Made by a program: the position numbers and the translations under genes
Source: Klebsiella aerogenes
Lineage (GTDB): Bacteria > Pseudomonadota > Gammaproteobacteria > Enterobacterales > Enterobacteriaceae
Assembly (NCBI GenBank): GCA_029027985.1
Contig: CP119076.1
Location: forward strand, 2,602,422 to 2,666,421
Reading direction: 5' to 3'
DNA length: 64,000 nucleotides
Shown: positions 27,897 through 35,866 of the stretch, piece by piece
Numbering within the stretch: position 1 is the stretch's first letter
Layout: the number at the start of each line of letters is the position of its first letter
The notes under the pieces: model-generated
Seen by the model: the letters and a program-made list of their open reading frames with translations, nothing else
Databases searched by the model: none
Told to the model about the DNA's origin: nothing

Positions 27897-28906
27897 TGGG
27901 CATTGATTTATCGATTATTTGGTTTGTGATCATCGTCTTCGCCACCCTGATGTATATCGTGATGGACGGTTTTGACCTCGGGATTGGGATTTTATTTGCC
28001 GCCGTGCGCCGTGGCGAAGAACGCGACGTGATGGTCAACAGCGTGGCCCCGGTGTGGGATGGCAACGAAACCTGGCTGGTGCTTGGCGGCGCAGGTCTTT
28101 TCGGCGCCTTCCCGCTGGCCTATGCGGTGATTATCGATGCGCTGTCGGTGCCGCTCACGCTGATGCTGATCGGCCTGATTTTTCGCGGCGTCGCGTTTGA
28201 GTTTCGCTTCAAAGCAACGCCTGCGCACCGTCCTTTCTGGGATAAGGCCTTTCTCGGCGGGTCGCTGCTGGCGACCTTCACTCAAGGGATGGTCGTTGGC
28301 GCGGTCATTAATGGTTTTCCCGTTAGCGGCCGCAGCTTTAGCGGCGGGATATTCGACTGGTTCACGCCGTTCACCCTGTTTTGCGGCCTCGGATTGACTA
28401 TCGCGTATGCGCTTCTGGGCGCCAGTTGGCTGGTGATGAAAAGTGAGGATCCACTACAGCGCACCATGCGCAGAATCTCGCGTATCCTGCTGTTGGCATT
28501 GTTGGTCGCGATCGCGGTGATTAGTCTCTGGACGCCACTGTCACAACCCACGATTGCGGCTCGCTGGTTCAGCCTGCCGAACCTGTTTTTCCTGCTGCCG
28601 GTACCGCTGCTGGTGGTCGCCATCAGCGCCTGGCTGTGGCGCTCGCTTGGCCGACACGTCAGCCATGTGTTGCCGTTTGCCTTAACGCTGGCGCTAGTAT
28701 TCCTTGGTTTCAGCGGGCTTGGGATCAGCATCTGGCCGTATATTATCCCACCGGGCATCACCTTATGGCAGGCCGCCGCGCCGCCGCAAAGTCAGGGCTT
28801 TATGCTGGTTGGCGCGTTGCTGATTATTCCCGTCATCCTCGGCTATACCTTCTGGAGCTACTACGTGTTCCGCGGCAAAGTTCAGCCTGGCGAGGGGTAT
28901 CATTGA
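27896..28906 (+). CDS. Cytochrome bd-type quinol oxidase subunit II (CIO type)
   Basis: This 336-residue membrane protein is CydB/CioB-like: IVMDGFDLGIGILF, VAPVWDGNETWLVLGGAGLFGAFP and the C-terminal SGLGISIWPYIIPP are diagnostic. It partners the preceding subunit I in the inner membrane. Start ATG overlaps the subunit I stop by one base and its stop TGA overlaps the next ATG, so all three genes are coupled. The conserved DNET-type segment (WDGNETW) near residue 56 is present. The set is absent from the E. coli ydc region. Confidence 0.92.
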   Translation: MGIDLSIIWFVIIVFATLMYIVMDGFDLGIGILFAAVRRGEERDVMVNSVAPVWDGNETWLVLGGAGLFGAFPLAYAVIIDALSVPLTLMLIGLIFRGVAFEFRFKATPAHRPFWDKAFLGGSLLATFTQGMVVGAVINGFPVSGRSFSGGIFDWFTPFTLFCGLGLTIAYALLGASWLVMKSEDPLQRTMRRISRILLLALLVAIAVISLWTPLSQPTIAARWFSLPNLFFLLPVPLLVVAISAWLWRSLGRHVSHVLPFALTLALVFLGFSGLGISIWPYIIPPGITLWQAAAPPQSQGFMLVGALLIIPVILGYTFWSYYVFRGKVQPGEGYH

Positions 28907-29031
28907 TGAATCAATCATGGGGTAAGCGACTGCTATGGATGGCGGCGATCTGGGGCATTAGCGTACTGGCATTAGGCGCGGTCAGCATGGTGTTTCGCCT
29001 GTTGATGACCGCCGCAGGACTGCGTACCTGA
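28906..29031 (+). CDS. DUF2474 small bd-oxidase-associated subunit
   Basis: This 41-residue protein has one membrane segment (LLWMAAIWGISVLALGAVSM) and a short end. It belongs to the DUF2474 group of small proteins found after CioAB-type genes, analogous to CydX of the usual bd oxidase. It overlaps the cioB stop (TGATG). By analogy with CydX it should stabilise the haem centres; this is inferred from position and size. Confidence 0.8.
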   Translation: MNQSWGKRLLWMAAIWGISVLALGAVSMVFRLLMTAAGLRT

Positions 29032-29050
29032 TCGAAAACGACGATTTCCC

Positions 29051-29072
29051 GCCTGGCGCGCTCGCGCCAGGC
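29051..29072. terminator. Hairpin after the oxidase operon
   Basis: GCCTGGCGC and GCGCCAGGC form a 9-bp stem with a 4-nt loop, 20 bp after the oxidase operon. No T-run follows; the converging rlhA gene ends 28 bp further on. Confidence 0.5.
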
Positions 29073-29100
29073 ATCGTCATCAGGCGTTATTTAATGGCCA

Positions 29101-31062
29101 TTAAGCGCCTTTGCGCTTAGGCAACGTTTTCATCAGCTCATCCGGGCTGACGGAGGCGACAATACTGCCTGGATGCGGCATTTTGAGAATGTGATTTTTG
29201 ATTTTACCCACCACATGCATTTCGCACGGACGGCAATCAAATTTCAGCGTTAACACTTCGTCGCCGTGGATCAGCTGCATCGGCGTCGCCTTCCAGCTTT
29301 TAATCGAGCCCTTGGCCTGTTTCGGACACAGATTAAAGGCGAAACGCAGACAGTGTTTGGTAATCATCACCGGCACGTCGCCCTTCTCTTCATGCGCCTC
29401 ATAGGCCGCATCAATCAGCTGTACGCCATAGCGCTGGTAGAAAGCGCGCGCTTTGTGGTTATACACATTCGCCAGGAACGACAAATGCGTTTCCGGGTAC
29501 ACCGGCGGCGGCACGGAGACCGGCTTACGCGTACCGCGCTGCCAGGCATCAAGGCGCACTTGATCGAGCATCTCCGCCGCTTCACGACGCAGCTGGTTGA
29601 GCTGGCTATTCGGTACAAATAGCGGTGCCAGGTTTATCTGCACTTCACGTGGGTAGTAAATCGTCTGTCCAAGTTTGGCGACGCCGTCACGCAGGTTAGC
29701 CAACGCTTTTTCCGCCTGGGTCGCTTCGGCGAACTCGCCGTCCAGCGTATGCGTCACGCTGATGCCATCTTCGCAGGTCATCGTCAGCACCAACTGTTCC
29801 TGCCAGCCGCTCAGCGTTATGTCGACAGCAATGCGACGCTCGCTTGACGTCTTCAGCAACGCCTGCTGCCAGTTATGGTCGAGGTTACGGTTAAGCGCTT
29901 CGTGCGGACGCACTTTATGCAGATCGGCGGGCATTTCGTTTGGCCACACGCGATAGCGATTTTCGCCAATTTTCTCCACGGTATTGGCGCGGAAGCCGAC
30001 AATTTCACGTTTGATCATCACATTCAGCCCATCACCGTTGGTCAGCGGATCGGTAACGGCGACATCAAGGTGATCTTTGCTCACCTTCAGCACTTCACCC
30101 ACTGGCAGGCCAATGAACTTCGGCGAGTCGAACGCGCCAATATCGCCCTTGCGCGCATTAACGAAGTAATCGGTGCTGCCGCGATGGAAGGTTTTGTCAG
30201 TCGAAGGAATGAAGAAATGTTCGGTACGCCCGGCAGAAGAACGCGCCAGATCGCCGCGGTCCTCGATAATACGGTCAAGCATCTGACGATAATGAGCAGT
30301 GATATTCTTCACGTAGCTCATATCTTTATAGCGCCCTTCAATCTTAAAGGAGCGCACGCCGGCATCAATCAGCGCTGCCAGGTTGGCGGTCTGGTCATTG
30401 TCTTTCATCGACAGCAGGTGTTTTTCATACGCCACCACGCGTCCCTGATCGTCTTTCAGGGTATATGGCAGGCGGCAGGCCTGCGAACAGTCGCCGCGGT
30501 TGGCGCTGCGCCCGGTTTGGGCATGCGAAATATAGCACTGGCCGGAATAGGCGACGCACAGCGCGCCATGGATAAAGAACTCGATGGTCGCATCGGTATG
30601 CTCGTGGATCGCATGGATCTGATCGAGGTTCAGTTCGCGGGCGAGTACGATTTGACTGAACCCTGCATCGGAAAGGAACTTTGCTTTCTCGACGCTGCGA
30701 ATGTCGCATTGGGTACTGGCGTGCAGTTCAATTGGCGGCAGATCCAGTTCCATGATCCCCATATCCTGTACAATCAGCGCGTCAACGCCGGTTTCGTACA
30801 GATCGGTAATCAGGCGCTGCGCCGGTTCCAGTTCATCATCATGAAGAATGGTATTCAGCGTCACAAATACCTTCGCGCCAAAGCGATGGGCGAACGGCAC
30901 CAGATTGGCGATATCGCTCAGGCTGTTGCTGGCGTTGTGGCGCGCGCCGAAGCCCGGCCCGCCGATGTAGACCGCGTCCGCGCCGTGTAAAATCGCTTCA
31001 CGGGCGATCCCGGCATCGCGGGCAGGACTAAGAAGTTCAAGATGATGGTTTTGCAGGCGCAT
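29101..31062 (-). CDS. rlhA: 23S rRNA C2501 5-hydroxylase RlhA (peptidase U32 family)
   Basis: This 653-residue protein matches E. coli RlhA (YdcP). It starts LELLSPARDAGIAREAILHGAD, contains the U32 signature FFIHGALCVAYSGQCYIS near residue 165 with the Cys cluster GDCSQACRLPY shortly after, and has a long C-terminal domain ending KKGA-like LPKRKGA. RlhA makes 5-hydroxycytidine at C2501 of 23S rRNA in the peptidyl-transferase centre, using prephenate, with likely iron dependence. Its gene is alone on the minus strand, converging with the oxidase operon. Confidence 0.93.
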   Translation of the reverse strand: MRLQNHHLELLSPARDAGIAREAILHGADAVYIGGPGFGARHNASNSLSDIANLVPFAHRFGAKVFVTLNTILHDDELEPAQRLITDLYETGVDALIVQDMGIMELDLPPIELHASTQCDIRSVEKAKFLSDAGFSQIVLARELNLDQIHAIHEHTDATIEFFIHGALCVAYSGQCYISHAQTGRSANRGDCSQACRLPYTLKDDQGRVVAYEKHLLSMKDNDQTANLAALIDAGVRSFKIEGRYKDMSYVKNITAHYRQMLDRIIEDRGDLARSSAGRTEHFFIPSTDKTFHRGSTDYFVNARKGDIGAFDSPKFIGLPVGEVLKVSKDHLDVAVTDPLTNGDGLNVMIKREIVGFRANTVEKIGENRYRVWPNEMPADLHKVRPHEALNRNLDHNWQQALLKTSSERRIAVDITLSGWQEQLVLTMTCEDGISVTHTLDGEFAEATQAEKALANLRDGVAKLGQTIYYPREVQINLAPLFVPNSQLNQLRREAAEMLDQVRLDAWQRGTRKPVSVPPPVYPETHLSFLANVYNHKARAFYQRYGVQLIDAAYEAHEEKGDVPVMITKHCLRFAFNLCPKQAKGSIKSWKATPMQLIHGDEVLTLKFDCRPCEMHVVGKIKNHILKMPHPGSIVASVSPDELMKTLPKRKGA

Positions 31063-31197
31063 ACGCTCGTCGTTATCCGTTATAGGGGGTCGAAATGGCG
31101 GCTATTGTAGTCAGAACCGGGCGCAGACGAAAACATTTTCCACCATGCGCGCAGGGTGAATTTGCATAATTCAGCAAAGCATTGAACAAAAAGCTAT

Positions 31198-31312
31198 TTC
31201 TCAGGAAAACACGCTAAGGTTACAGTGGTTGCGTATTCCGGATGTTCCTCGTCACGTTGTGAATTATAGTCATCTTGATTAACCGCGGGCTAGCTCGCGG
31301 CTTTTTCTTTTG
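31198..31312 (+). ncRNA. Candidate small RNA between sutR and rlhA
   Basis: Plus strand: a -35-like TTCTCA (31198-31203) and -10-like TACAGT (31221-31226) are 17 bp apart. About 60 bp further the GC hairpin CCGCG...CGCGG (31283-31300) is followed by CTTTTTCTTTT, a strong intrinsic terminator on the plus strand. There is no plus-strand gene upstream, since rlhA and sutR both face left. A transcript of about 80 nt from near 31233 is predicted. The hairpin overlaps the sutR stop codon. This is a prediction without homology support. Confidence 0.4.
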
Positions 31313-31835
31313 GGTAGTGAATCAGCGAATGAAAATGCGCGGTGTGCGCCCCGCTGTTGCGATATGCGTGAGCCAGATCGCCGGCAAAGCGGCGCCCTTC
31401 ACCTGCCTGCAACGTATGCCATTGGCCCTGCAGACATAAATCCAGGGCGCCGCTAATGACCACCACATGTTCGATCACCCCAGCTTCATGCGGCGTCGAT
31501 TCACTGAGCGCGCCAGGCGCGAGGGTTATCGAAAAGTGGTCAAAACGCAGTTCAGGATCCCAGGGGAAAATCGGCGTCACCACCATCGCCTGCTGTTGCG
31601 GATCGAAAGCCGCAGGCGCGGCCGCGTCGTCGGCGACGATAAAAGTCGAAAACGCCACATTGAGGCCCGTGGCGATCTTCCACAGCGTCGCGACCGTCGG
31701 ACTGGATTCATTGCGTTCAATTTGCCCCAGCATCGCTTTTGATACGCCAGTCTCTTCCGCCAGTCGCGACAAACTCCAGCCACGCTGCTGACGCAGCGTT
31801 TTCAGAGTCAATGCCAGATGTTGCGCAATATTCAT
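31290..31835 (-). CDS. sutR: XRE-cupin regulator SutR (YdcN)
   Basis: This 181-residue protein matches E. coli SutR. The helix-turn-helix (RGWSLSRLAEETGVSKAMLGQIERNESSPT) is at about residues 16-60, and the cupin domain follows with EHVVVISGALDLCL. SutR tunes sulfur utilisation genes. The frame is open to 31853; GGAG 7 nt before the ATG at 31835 decides the start. It is divergent from ydcO across 96 bp that contain a direct repeat which looks like its operator. The stop codon lies within the hairpin of the candidate small RNA. Confidence 0.93.
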   Translation of the reverse strand: MNIAQHLALTLKTLRQQRGWSLSRLAEETGVSKAMLGQIERNESSPTVATLWKIATGLNVAFSTFIVADDAAAPAAFDPQQQAMVVTPIFPWDPELRFDHFSITLAPGALSESTPHEAGVIEHVVVISGALDLCLQGQWHTLQAGEGRRFAGDLAHAYRNSGAHTAHFHSLIHYPKEKAAS

Positions 31836-31878
31836 AGAGTCGCTCCTCGCCATTTTCCTGATGTTACCAGTTGTACGC

Positions 31879-31919
31879 TATAACGCACAATGCTACCTTC
31901 TTCGTATGTTATAACGCAC
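31879..31919. promoter_or_regulatory. Paired TATAACGCAC repeats (SutR operator candidate)
   Basis: TATAACGCAC occurs at 31879-31888 and 31910-31919 in the same orientation. The 31-bp spacing is close to three helical turns, so two dimers could bind one DNA face. The pair fills the space between sutR and ydcO. Auto-control by SutR is the simplest reading. Confidence 0.6.
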
Positions 31920-31931
31920 AGAGAGGCTCTT

Positions 31932-33098
31932 ATGCGGTCCTTTACTCTTCCTGTCCCGACGCTGCTCGCCGGATTTGTCGCCGTGCTGGTCGGTTATGCC
32001 AGCTCAGCCGCCATCATCTGGCAAGCCGCCGCCGCCGCGGGCGCCGATGCCAAACAAATCGCCGGCTGGATGACCGCCCTCGGCCTGGCGATGGGAGTCA
32101 GTACGCTGGCGTTAACGCTATGGCGTAAGGTACCGATTCTCACCGCCTGGTCAACCCCCGGCGCGGCATTGTTGGTCAGCGGCTTACAAGGCGCGACGCT
32201 CGCGCAGGCCGTGGGAATCTTTGTTTTCGCTAATGCGCTCATTCTGCTGTGCGGCGTGACCGGACTGTTTGCCCGTCTCATGAAGATCATTCCCCACTCG
32301 CTGGCGGCGGCGATGTTAGCGGGGATCCTGCTGCGTTTTGGTCTTCAGGCATTTAGCGGCTTGCAGGATAACCTGGCGCTGTGCGGCGGGATGTTTGTCG
32401 CCTGGCTGCTGTGTAAAGCGCTCTCTCCACGTTTTGCGGTCGTCGCCGCGCTGCTGGTTGGCGGGATCATCGCCGTGTTAACCGGCGCGCTTGCGCCGCT
32501 GACGCATGCAATGACGTTTGTCGCTCCGCGGTGGGTAACGCCGCAGTTTACCCCTTCGCTGCTACTCAGCGTCGGCGTACCGTTTTTCCTCGTTACCATG
32601 GCGTCGCAGAATGCGCCAGGGTTGGCGACGCTACAGGCATCCGGTTATCGGGTTTCGGTCTCCGCGCTGATCGTCTTCACCGGCGCGCTGGCGCTGATAC
32701 TGTCGCCGTTCGGCGTCTATTCCATCTGCATTGCCGCCATTACCGCCGCCATCTGCCAGAGCCCGGATGCGCATCCCGATGCCGGTAAACGCTGGCTCGC
32801 CGCCGCGGCCGCCGGTTGCTTTTATCTGCTGGCTGGCGTGTTCGGCGGTTCAATAACCGCGCTGATGGCGGCGCTGCCGCCGGTGTGGATCCAGATGCTG
32901 GCGGGACTGGCGCTGCTGGGAACCATCAGCGGGAGCCTGTATCAGGCGCTGGGGCAGGAAAACGAGCGCGATGCCGCGGTAGTGACGTTTTTGGTCACCG
33001 CCAGCGGCATCACTCTGGCCGGGGTGGGTTCAGCGTTCTGGGGGCTGGTCGTCGGCGGCGTCAGCTATGCGCTATTAACCGCGCTGCGCCGCGCGTAG
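31932..33098 (+). CDS. ydcO: BenE-family transporter YdcO
   Basis: This 388-residue inner-membrane protein is of the benzoate:H+ symporter (BenE) family. LLAGFVAVLVGYASSAAIIWQAA near residues 9-31 and VTMASQNAPGLATLQ are family motifs; about 12 spans are visible. It matches E. coli YdcO. The frame is open from 31890 but the ATG at 31932 has GAGAGG before it and gives the E. coli start. Its substrate is unproven. It overlaps the converging AraC gene by 24 bp. SutR likely regulates it, and aromatic-acid uptake is a family guess. Confidence 0.9.
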   Translation: MRSFTLPVPTLLAGFVAVLVGYASSAAIIWQAAAAAGADAKQIAGWMTALGLAMGVSTLALTLWRKVPILTAWSTPGAALLVSGLQGATLAQAVGIFVFANALILLCGVTGLFARLMKIIPHSLAAAMLAGILLRFGLQAFSGLQDNLALCGGMFVAWLLCKALSPRFAVVAALLVGGIIAVLTGALAPLTHAMTFVAPRWVTPQFTPSLLLSVGVPFFLVTMASQNAPGLATLQASGYRVSVSALIVFTGALALILSPFGVYSICIAAITAAICQSPDAHPDAGKRWLAAAAAGCFYLLAGVFGGSITALMAALPPVWIQMLAGLALLGTISGSLYQALGQENERDAAVVTFLVTASGITLAGVGSAFWGLVVGGVSYALLTALRRA

Positions 33099-33953
33099 TT
33101 GACTGGGGGTCAGGCCAGTGGCGCTTTTCACCCGGTGGCTGAAATGGCTGGCGGAACTGAAGCCGCAGCGCATCGCAATTTCAGTCAGCGATTGGCTACC
33201 GTGGCAAATCAGGTTTTGCGCTTTACTCATCCGGCGCTGCATCACGTACTGATGCGGCGCCAGATTCATCGACTGGCGGAACATGCGGGCAAAATGGTAT
33301 TCGCTCAGCGACACCTGCGCAGCGAGGTCGGACAGCGTGAGCGGCTGGTCGAGATTTTCTTCAATCCACGCCAACAAATTGCGCAGCAGATGCGGCGCCA
33401 GGCCACCGGTCACCGTCGGCAAACGCCACTGCGCCGTTGAGTAATGCTGAATCAGGTGGGTCAACAGCAAGGTGCTGGCCGAGCTCAGTAGCAGTTGATT
33501 GGCCTGCTGTCGCCAGTCGTTCTCCAGCAAAAACTGACGATAGACGGCGGTGATTTTGTCATCGCTGGCGAAAGTCTTTTCTTGCAGTGTGAAGCTGGCC
33601 GGGCTGCGATCCCAGATTTGTTCGCCGACCGAGCGCAAATGCTCATCGGTACAGTACAGATGAACGAAGGAGAGATCGCCGCGAATATCCCAGGTGCTCT
33701 CATCGCCTTTCGGCATCAGGCAAAAACGATCCGGGCCGCCGCCATTTTTCCAGCCGTGCGGCGTTTTTTGGTAGCTTTCGTAACCATCGGCAATATAAAG
33801 GCTCAACGTATGGTGGTCGCTGCGAACCGTTATCCTGTCGAGGTGGTTGTACCACGCGGCGAGTTGAATCCCGGAGTTGAGCTCAACCGTTCCCCGTAGC
33901 ACCGCGTTTTGTTGTTGTAATGTTTCGAACGTCCCGTAAGTCATAGCCTTCAC
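33075..33953 (-). CDS. AraC-family transcriptional regulator
   Basis: This regulator of about 289-292 residues has a C-terminal AraC double helix-turn-helix (LTLSDLAAQVSLSEYHFARMF, then SLTEIAMRCGFSSASHFSHR) and an N-terminal effector domain. The start is either GTG at 33953 or ATG at 33944; AAGG lies 4 nt before the GTG and GAAGG only 2 nt before the ATG, so GTG is slightly favoured. It is divergent from a DMT transporter gene 173 bp away, the likely target. Its 3' end overlaps the converging ydcO by 24 bp. Confidence 0.87.
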   Translation of the reverse strand: MKAMTYGTFETLQQQNAVLRGTVELNSGIQLAAWYNHLDRITVRSDHHTLSLYIADGYESYQKTPHGWKNGGGPDRFCLMPKGDESTWDIRGDLSFVHLYCTDEHLRSVGEQIWDRSPASFTLQEKTFASDDKITAVYRQFLLENDWRQQANQLLLSSASTLLLTHLIQHYSTAQWRLPTVTGGLAPHLLRNLLAWIEENLDQPLTLSDLAAQVSLSEYHFARMFRQSMNLAPHQYVMQRRMSKAQNLICHGSQSLTEIAMRCGFSSASHFSHRVKSATGLTPSQLRAAQRG

Positions 33954-34126
33954 ATTGCCTTATCCGCAGACCACTAGTTTATGAATTGTCATCGCCGCTG
34001 ACCAGCATTGACACCGGCGTTGTAAAAAATAAGCGCAAGATTTTGCAAGTCAGCAACAAGCGCATGACAGCGCCGATGAATTGAAAGCTTCACACTCGTG
34101 GTTGGCATGTTAACGGGAGAGACATT

Positions 34127-35023
34127 TTGAACGCATTACTCTACGGGCTGGTGGTGGTTATCTGGGGCACTACGTGGATCGCTATCTTTTTACAACAAGG
34201 GCCGGTCGCCGCGCCAGTGTCGATTTTCTGGCGCTTTGCCGTCGCCAGCGTCACCATGTTGACTATTTTACTGGCGACCCGCCGCCTGCGCCCGCTGGCA
34301 ATACGTGACCACCTGTTCTGTATGCTGCAGGGTTGCTGCGTCTTTTGTTTTAACTTTTGGTGTTTTTACACCGCCGCGGCGCACATCAATACCGGACTTG
34401 AGTCGGTAATTTTCTCGATGGCGGTGCTGTTTAACGCCATCAATAGCTTTATTTTCTTCCGCCAACAGCCGCCGGGACGTTTCTGGCTGGCGGCGGCTTT
34501 AGGGCTGGCGGGGATCGTCACCCTGTTCTGGGATGATTTACTGGCTAATGGCCTCAATGCCTCACTGCTGTGGGGGATCGGCCTGAGCGCATTAGGCACC
34601 TACGGCTTCTCATTGGGTAATATGCTGAGCATTCGCCACCAGCGCCGCGGCCTCGAAACATTAACCACCAATAGCTGGGCGATGCTCTACGGCACAGTGG
34701 TGATGGGAGCGATTGCCCTGCTGCGCGGCGATAACTTTATGCCGCAGTGGACATGGAGCTATATGGGCGCCCTGCTGTACCTGGCGTTGTTCGGTTCGGT
34801 GATTGCGTTTGGCGCTTATTTCACGCTGGTGGGTCGTATCGGCGCCAGCAAGGCCGCCTACAGCACCCTGCTGTTCCCGCTGGTGGCATTGACGATCTCC
34901 ACCTTCTACGAAGGTTATATCTGGCATAGCAATGCGGTTATTGGCCTGGCGTTAATACTGGTCGGGAATCTGGTGATGTTCGCCCGCCCCGAGTTGCTCT
35001 TGATGCGTCGTCGGCTGGCATAA
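34127..35023 (+). CDS. EamA/DMT-family transporter
   Basis: This 298-residue protein has about ten membrane segments in two EamA repeats (VVVIWGTTWIAIFLQQG; LGLAGIVTLFWDD; YLALFGSVIAFGAYFTLVGR). It is an inner-membrane drug/metabolite-type carrier, probably an exporter, substrate unknown. The start is TTG at 34127, placed 7 nt after GGGAGA; no ATG occurs close by. It is divergent from the AraC regulator, and followed by a hairpin that also serves the converging lipoprotein gene. Confidence 0.85.
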   Translation: MNALLYGLVVVIWGTTWIAIFLQQGPVAAPVSIFWRFAVASVTMLTILLATRRLRPLAIRDHLFCMLQGCCVFCFNFWCFYTAAAHINTGLESVIFSMAVLFNAINSFIFFRQQPPGRFWLAAALGLAGIVTLFWDDLLANGLNASLLWGIGLSALGTYGFSLGNMLSIRHQRRGLETLTTNSWAMLYGTVVMGAIALLRGDNFMPQWTWSYMGALLYLALFGSVIAFGAYFTLVGRIGASKAAYSTLLFPLVALTISTFYEGYIWHSNAVIGLALILVGNLVMFARPELLLMRRRLA

Positions 35024-35030
35024 TAAATGA

Positions 35031-35057
35031 CCCCGGCAGGCATCGCGCCTGTCGGGG
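35031..35057. terminator. Terminator after the DMT transporter
   Basis: CCCCGGCAGGC and GCCTGTCGGGG form an 11-bp stem with one G-U pair. TATCACATTTTATTT follows on the plus strand. It sits between converging genes. Confidence 0.6.
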
Positions 35058-35066
35058 TATCACATT

Positions 35067-35735
35067 TTATTTCTGTGACGGGTCGAATTTCACCGCGTCG
35101 ATCGCCATATCGTCAATCACCTGCTTCAGGGTATCCACGGTCAACGGCGTGCTCTCATTCGACAGCGTTTGGCCTGCGCCTTTGCGCACCACCTTAATGA
35201 CCGGCTTGTTGGTCTTCGCGTCAATCAGTTCACCTTCAAAGTACAGATTAGTATCCATCGTACGATGACCGGTTGCCGCCTGAGTGCCCGCGACAATCAT
35301 CGCCACCGGGATCACCTCATAGAACTGCAACCCTTCTTTGCTGGTATCAACACCGGTAATCGCGCCGCGGAAGATCAGGCTGCGCGGGCCCGCGGTCGTC
35401 GCCAGTGGCTTGCGCTCGCTGATCGCTTGTTTCATCTGCTTGTTGGTGTAGTTGAGGATATCCTGCAACGCTTTTTCCCCGACCTGCGTCGTCGGTTTCG
35501 GCACCGGGTAGTAGGTAATTGGGTTGTAGACGACGTTGTCATAGTTCGCAGGGTTATAATCCGCAGAGATCCAACGCAGCTCTGGTTTACCGGAAGCGGA
35601 AGTGGTCTCTTTTAAATTGGAGTAATCTTTTAAGAACCCGGAATACTGATTCGGTTGCGCCAGTTTGGATGCACAGCCGGTTAATGCCAGCAGCCCGGCC
35701 AGCGCGGCGACTTTAAATAACATTTTTGTACGCAT
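35067..35735 (-). CDS. DUF3313 lipoprotein
   Basis: This 222-residue protein has a signal with the lipobox LTGC (Cys at about residue 20) followed by ASKLAQPNQYSGFLKDYS. The mature domain is of the DUF3313 type (RSLIFRGAITGVDTSKEGLQFYEVIPVA). Membership is fairly clear, function unknown; the protein should face the periplasm from an outer-membrane anchor. The frame is open to 35783, but AGGGA is before the ATG at 35735. It is a single gene, converging with the DMT transporter. Confidence 0.85.
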   Translation of the reverse strand: MRTKMLFKVAALAGLLALTGCASKLAQPNQYSGFLKDYSNLKETTSASGKPELRWISADYNPANYDNVVYNPITYYPVPKPTTQVGEKALQDILNYTNKQMKQAISERKPLATTAGPRSLIFRGAITGVDTSKEGLQFYEVIPVAMIVAGTQAATGHRTMDTNLYFEGELIDAKTNKPVIKVVRKGAGQTLSNESTPLTVDTLKQVIDDMAIDAVKFDPSQK

Positions 35736-35825
35736 GGATGATCCCTGTAAAGTTTGTCGGCAACGTTTATAGCAAAATCCCACGCTAAGTTTTGTGACAA
35801 AAAAGGTGGTCCGTCAACTCATTGC

Positions 35826-35859
35826 AAAAAATAAATCCGCCAGCGCGGCGGATTTATTT
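35826..35859 (-). terminator. Terminator after DppA-like copy 2
   Basis: AAATAAATCCGCC and GGCGGATTTATTT pair in a 13-bp stem with a 5-nt loop, followed on the minus strand by a T-rich run. It lies 7 bp past the stop. Confidence 0.8.
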
Positions 35860-35866
35860 ATGGCGT

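Noticed and set aside
29875..30990. Plus-strand frame of 371 codons inside rlhA
   Set aside because: Fully antisense to rlhA, with no family likeness; long shadow frames are expected from the codon bias here.
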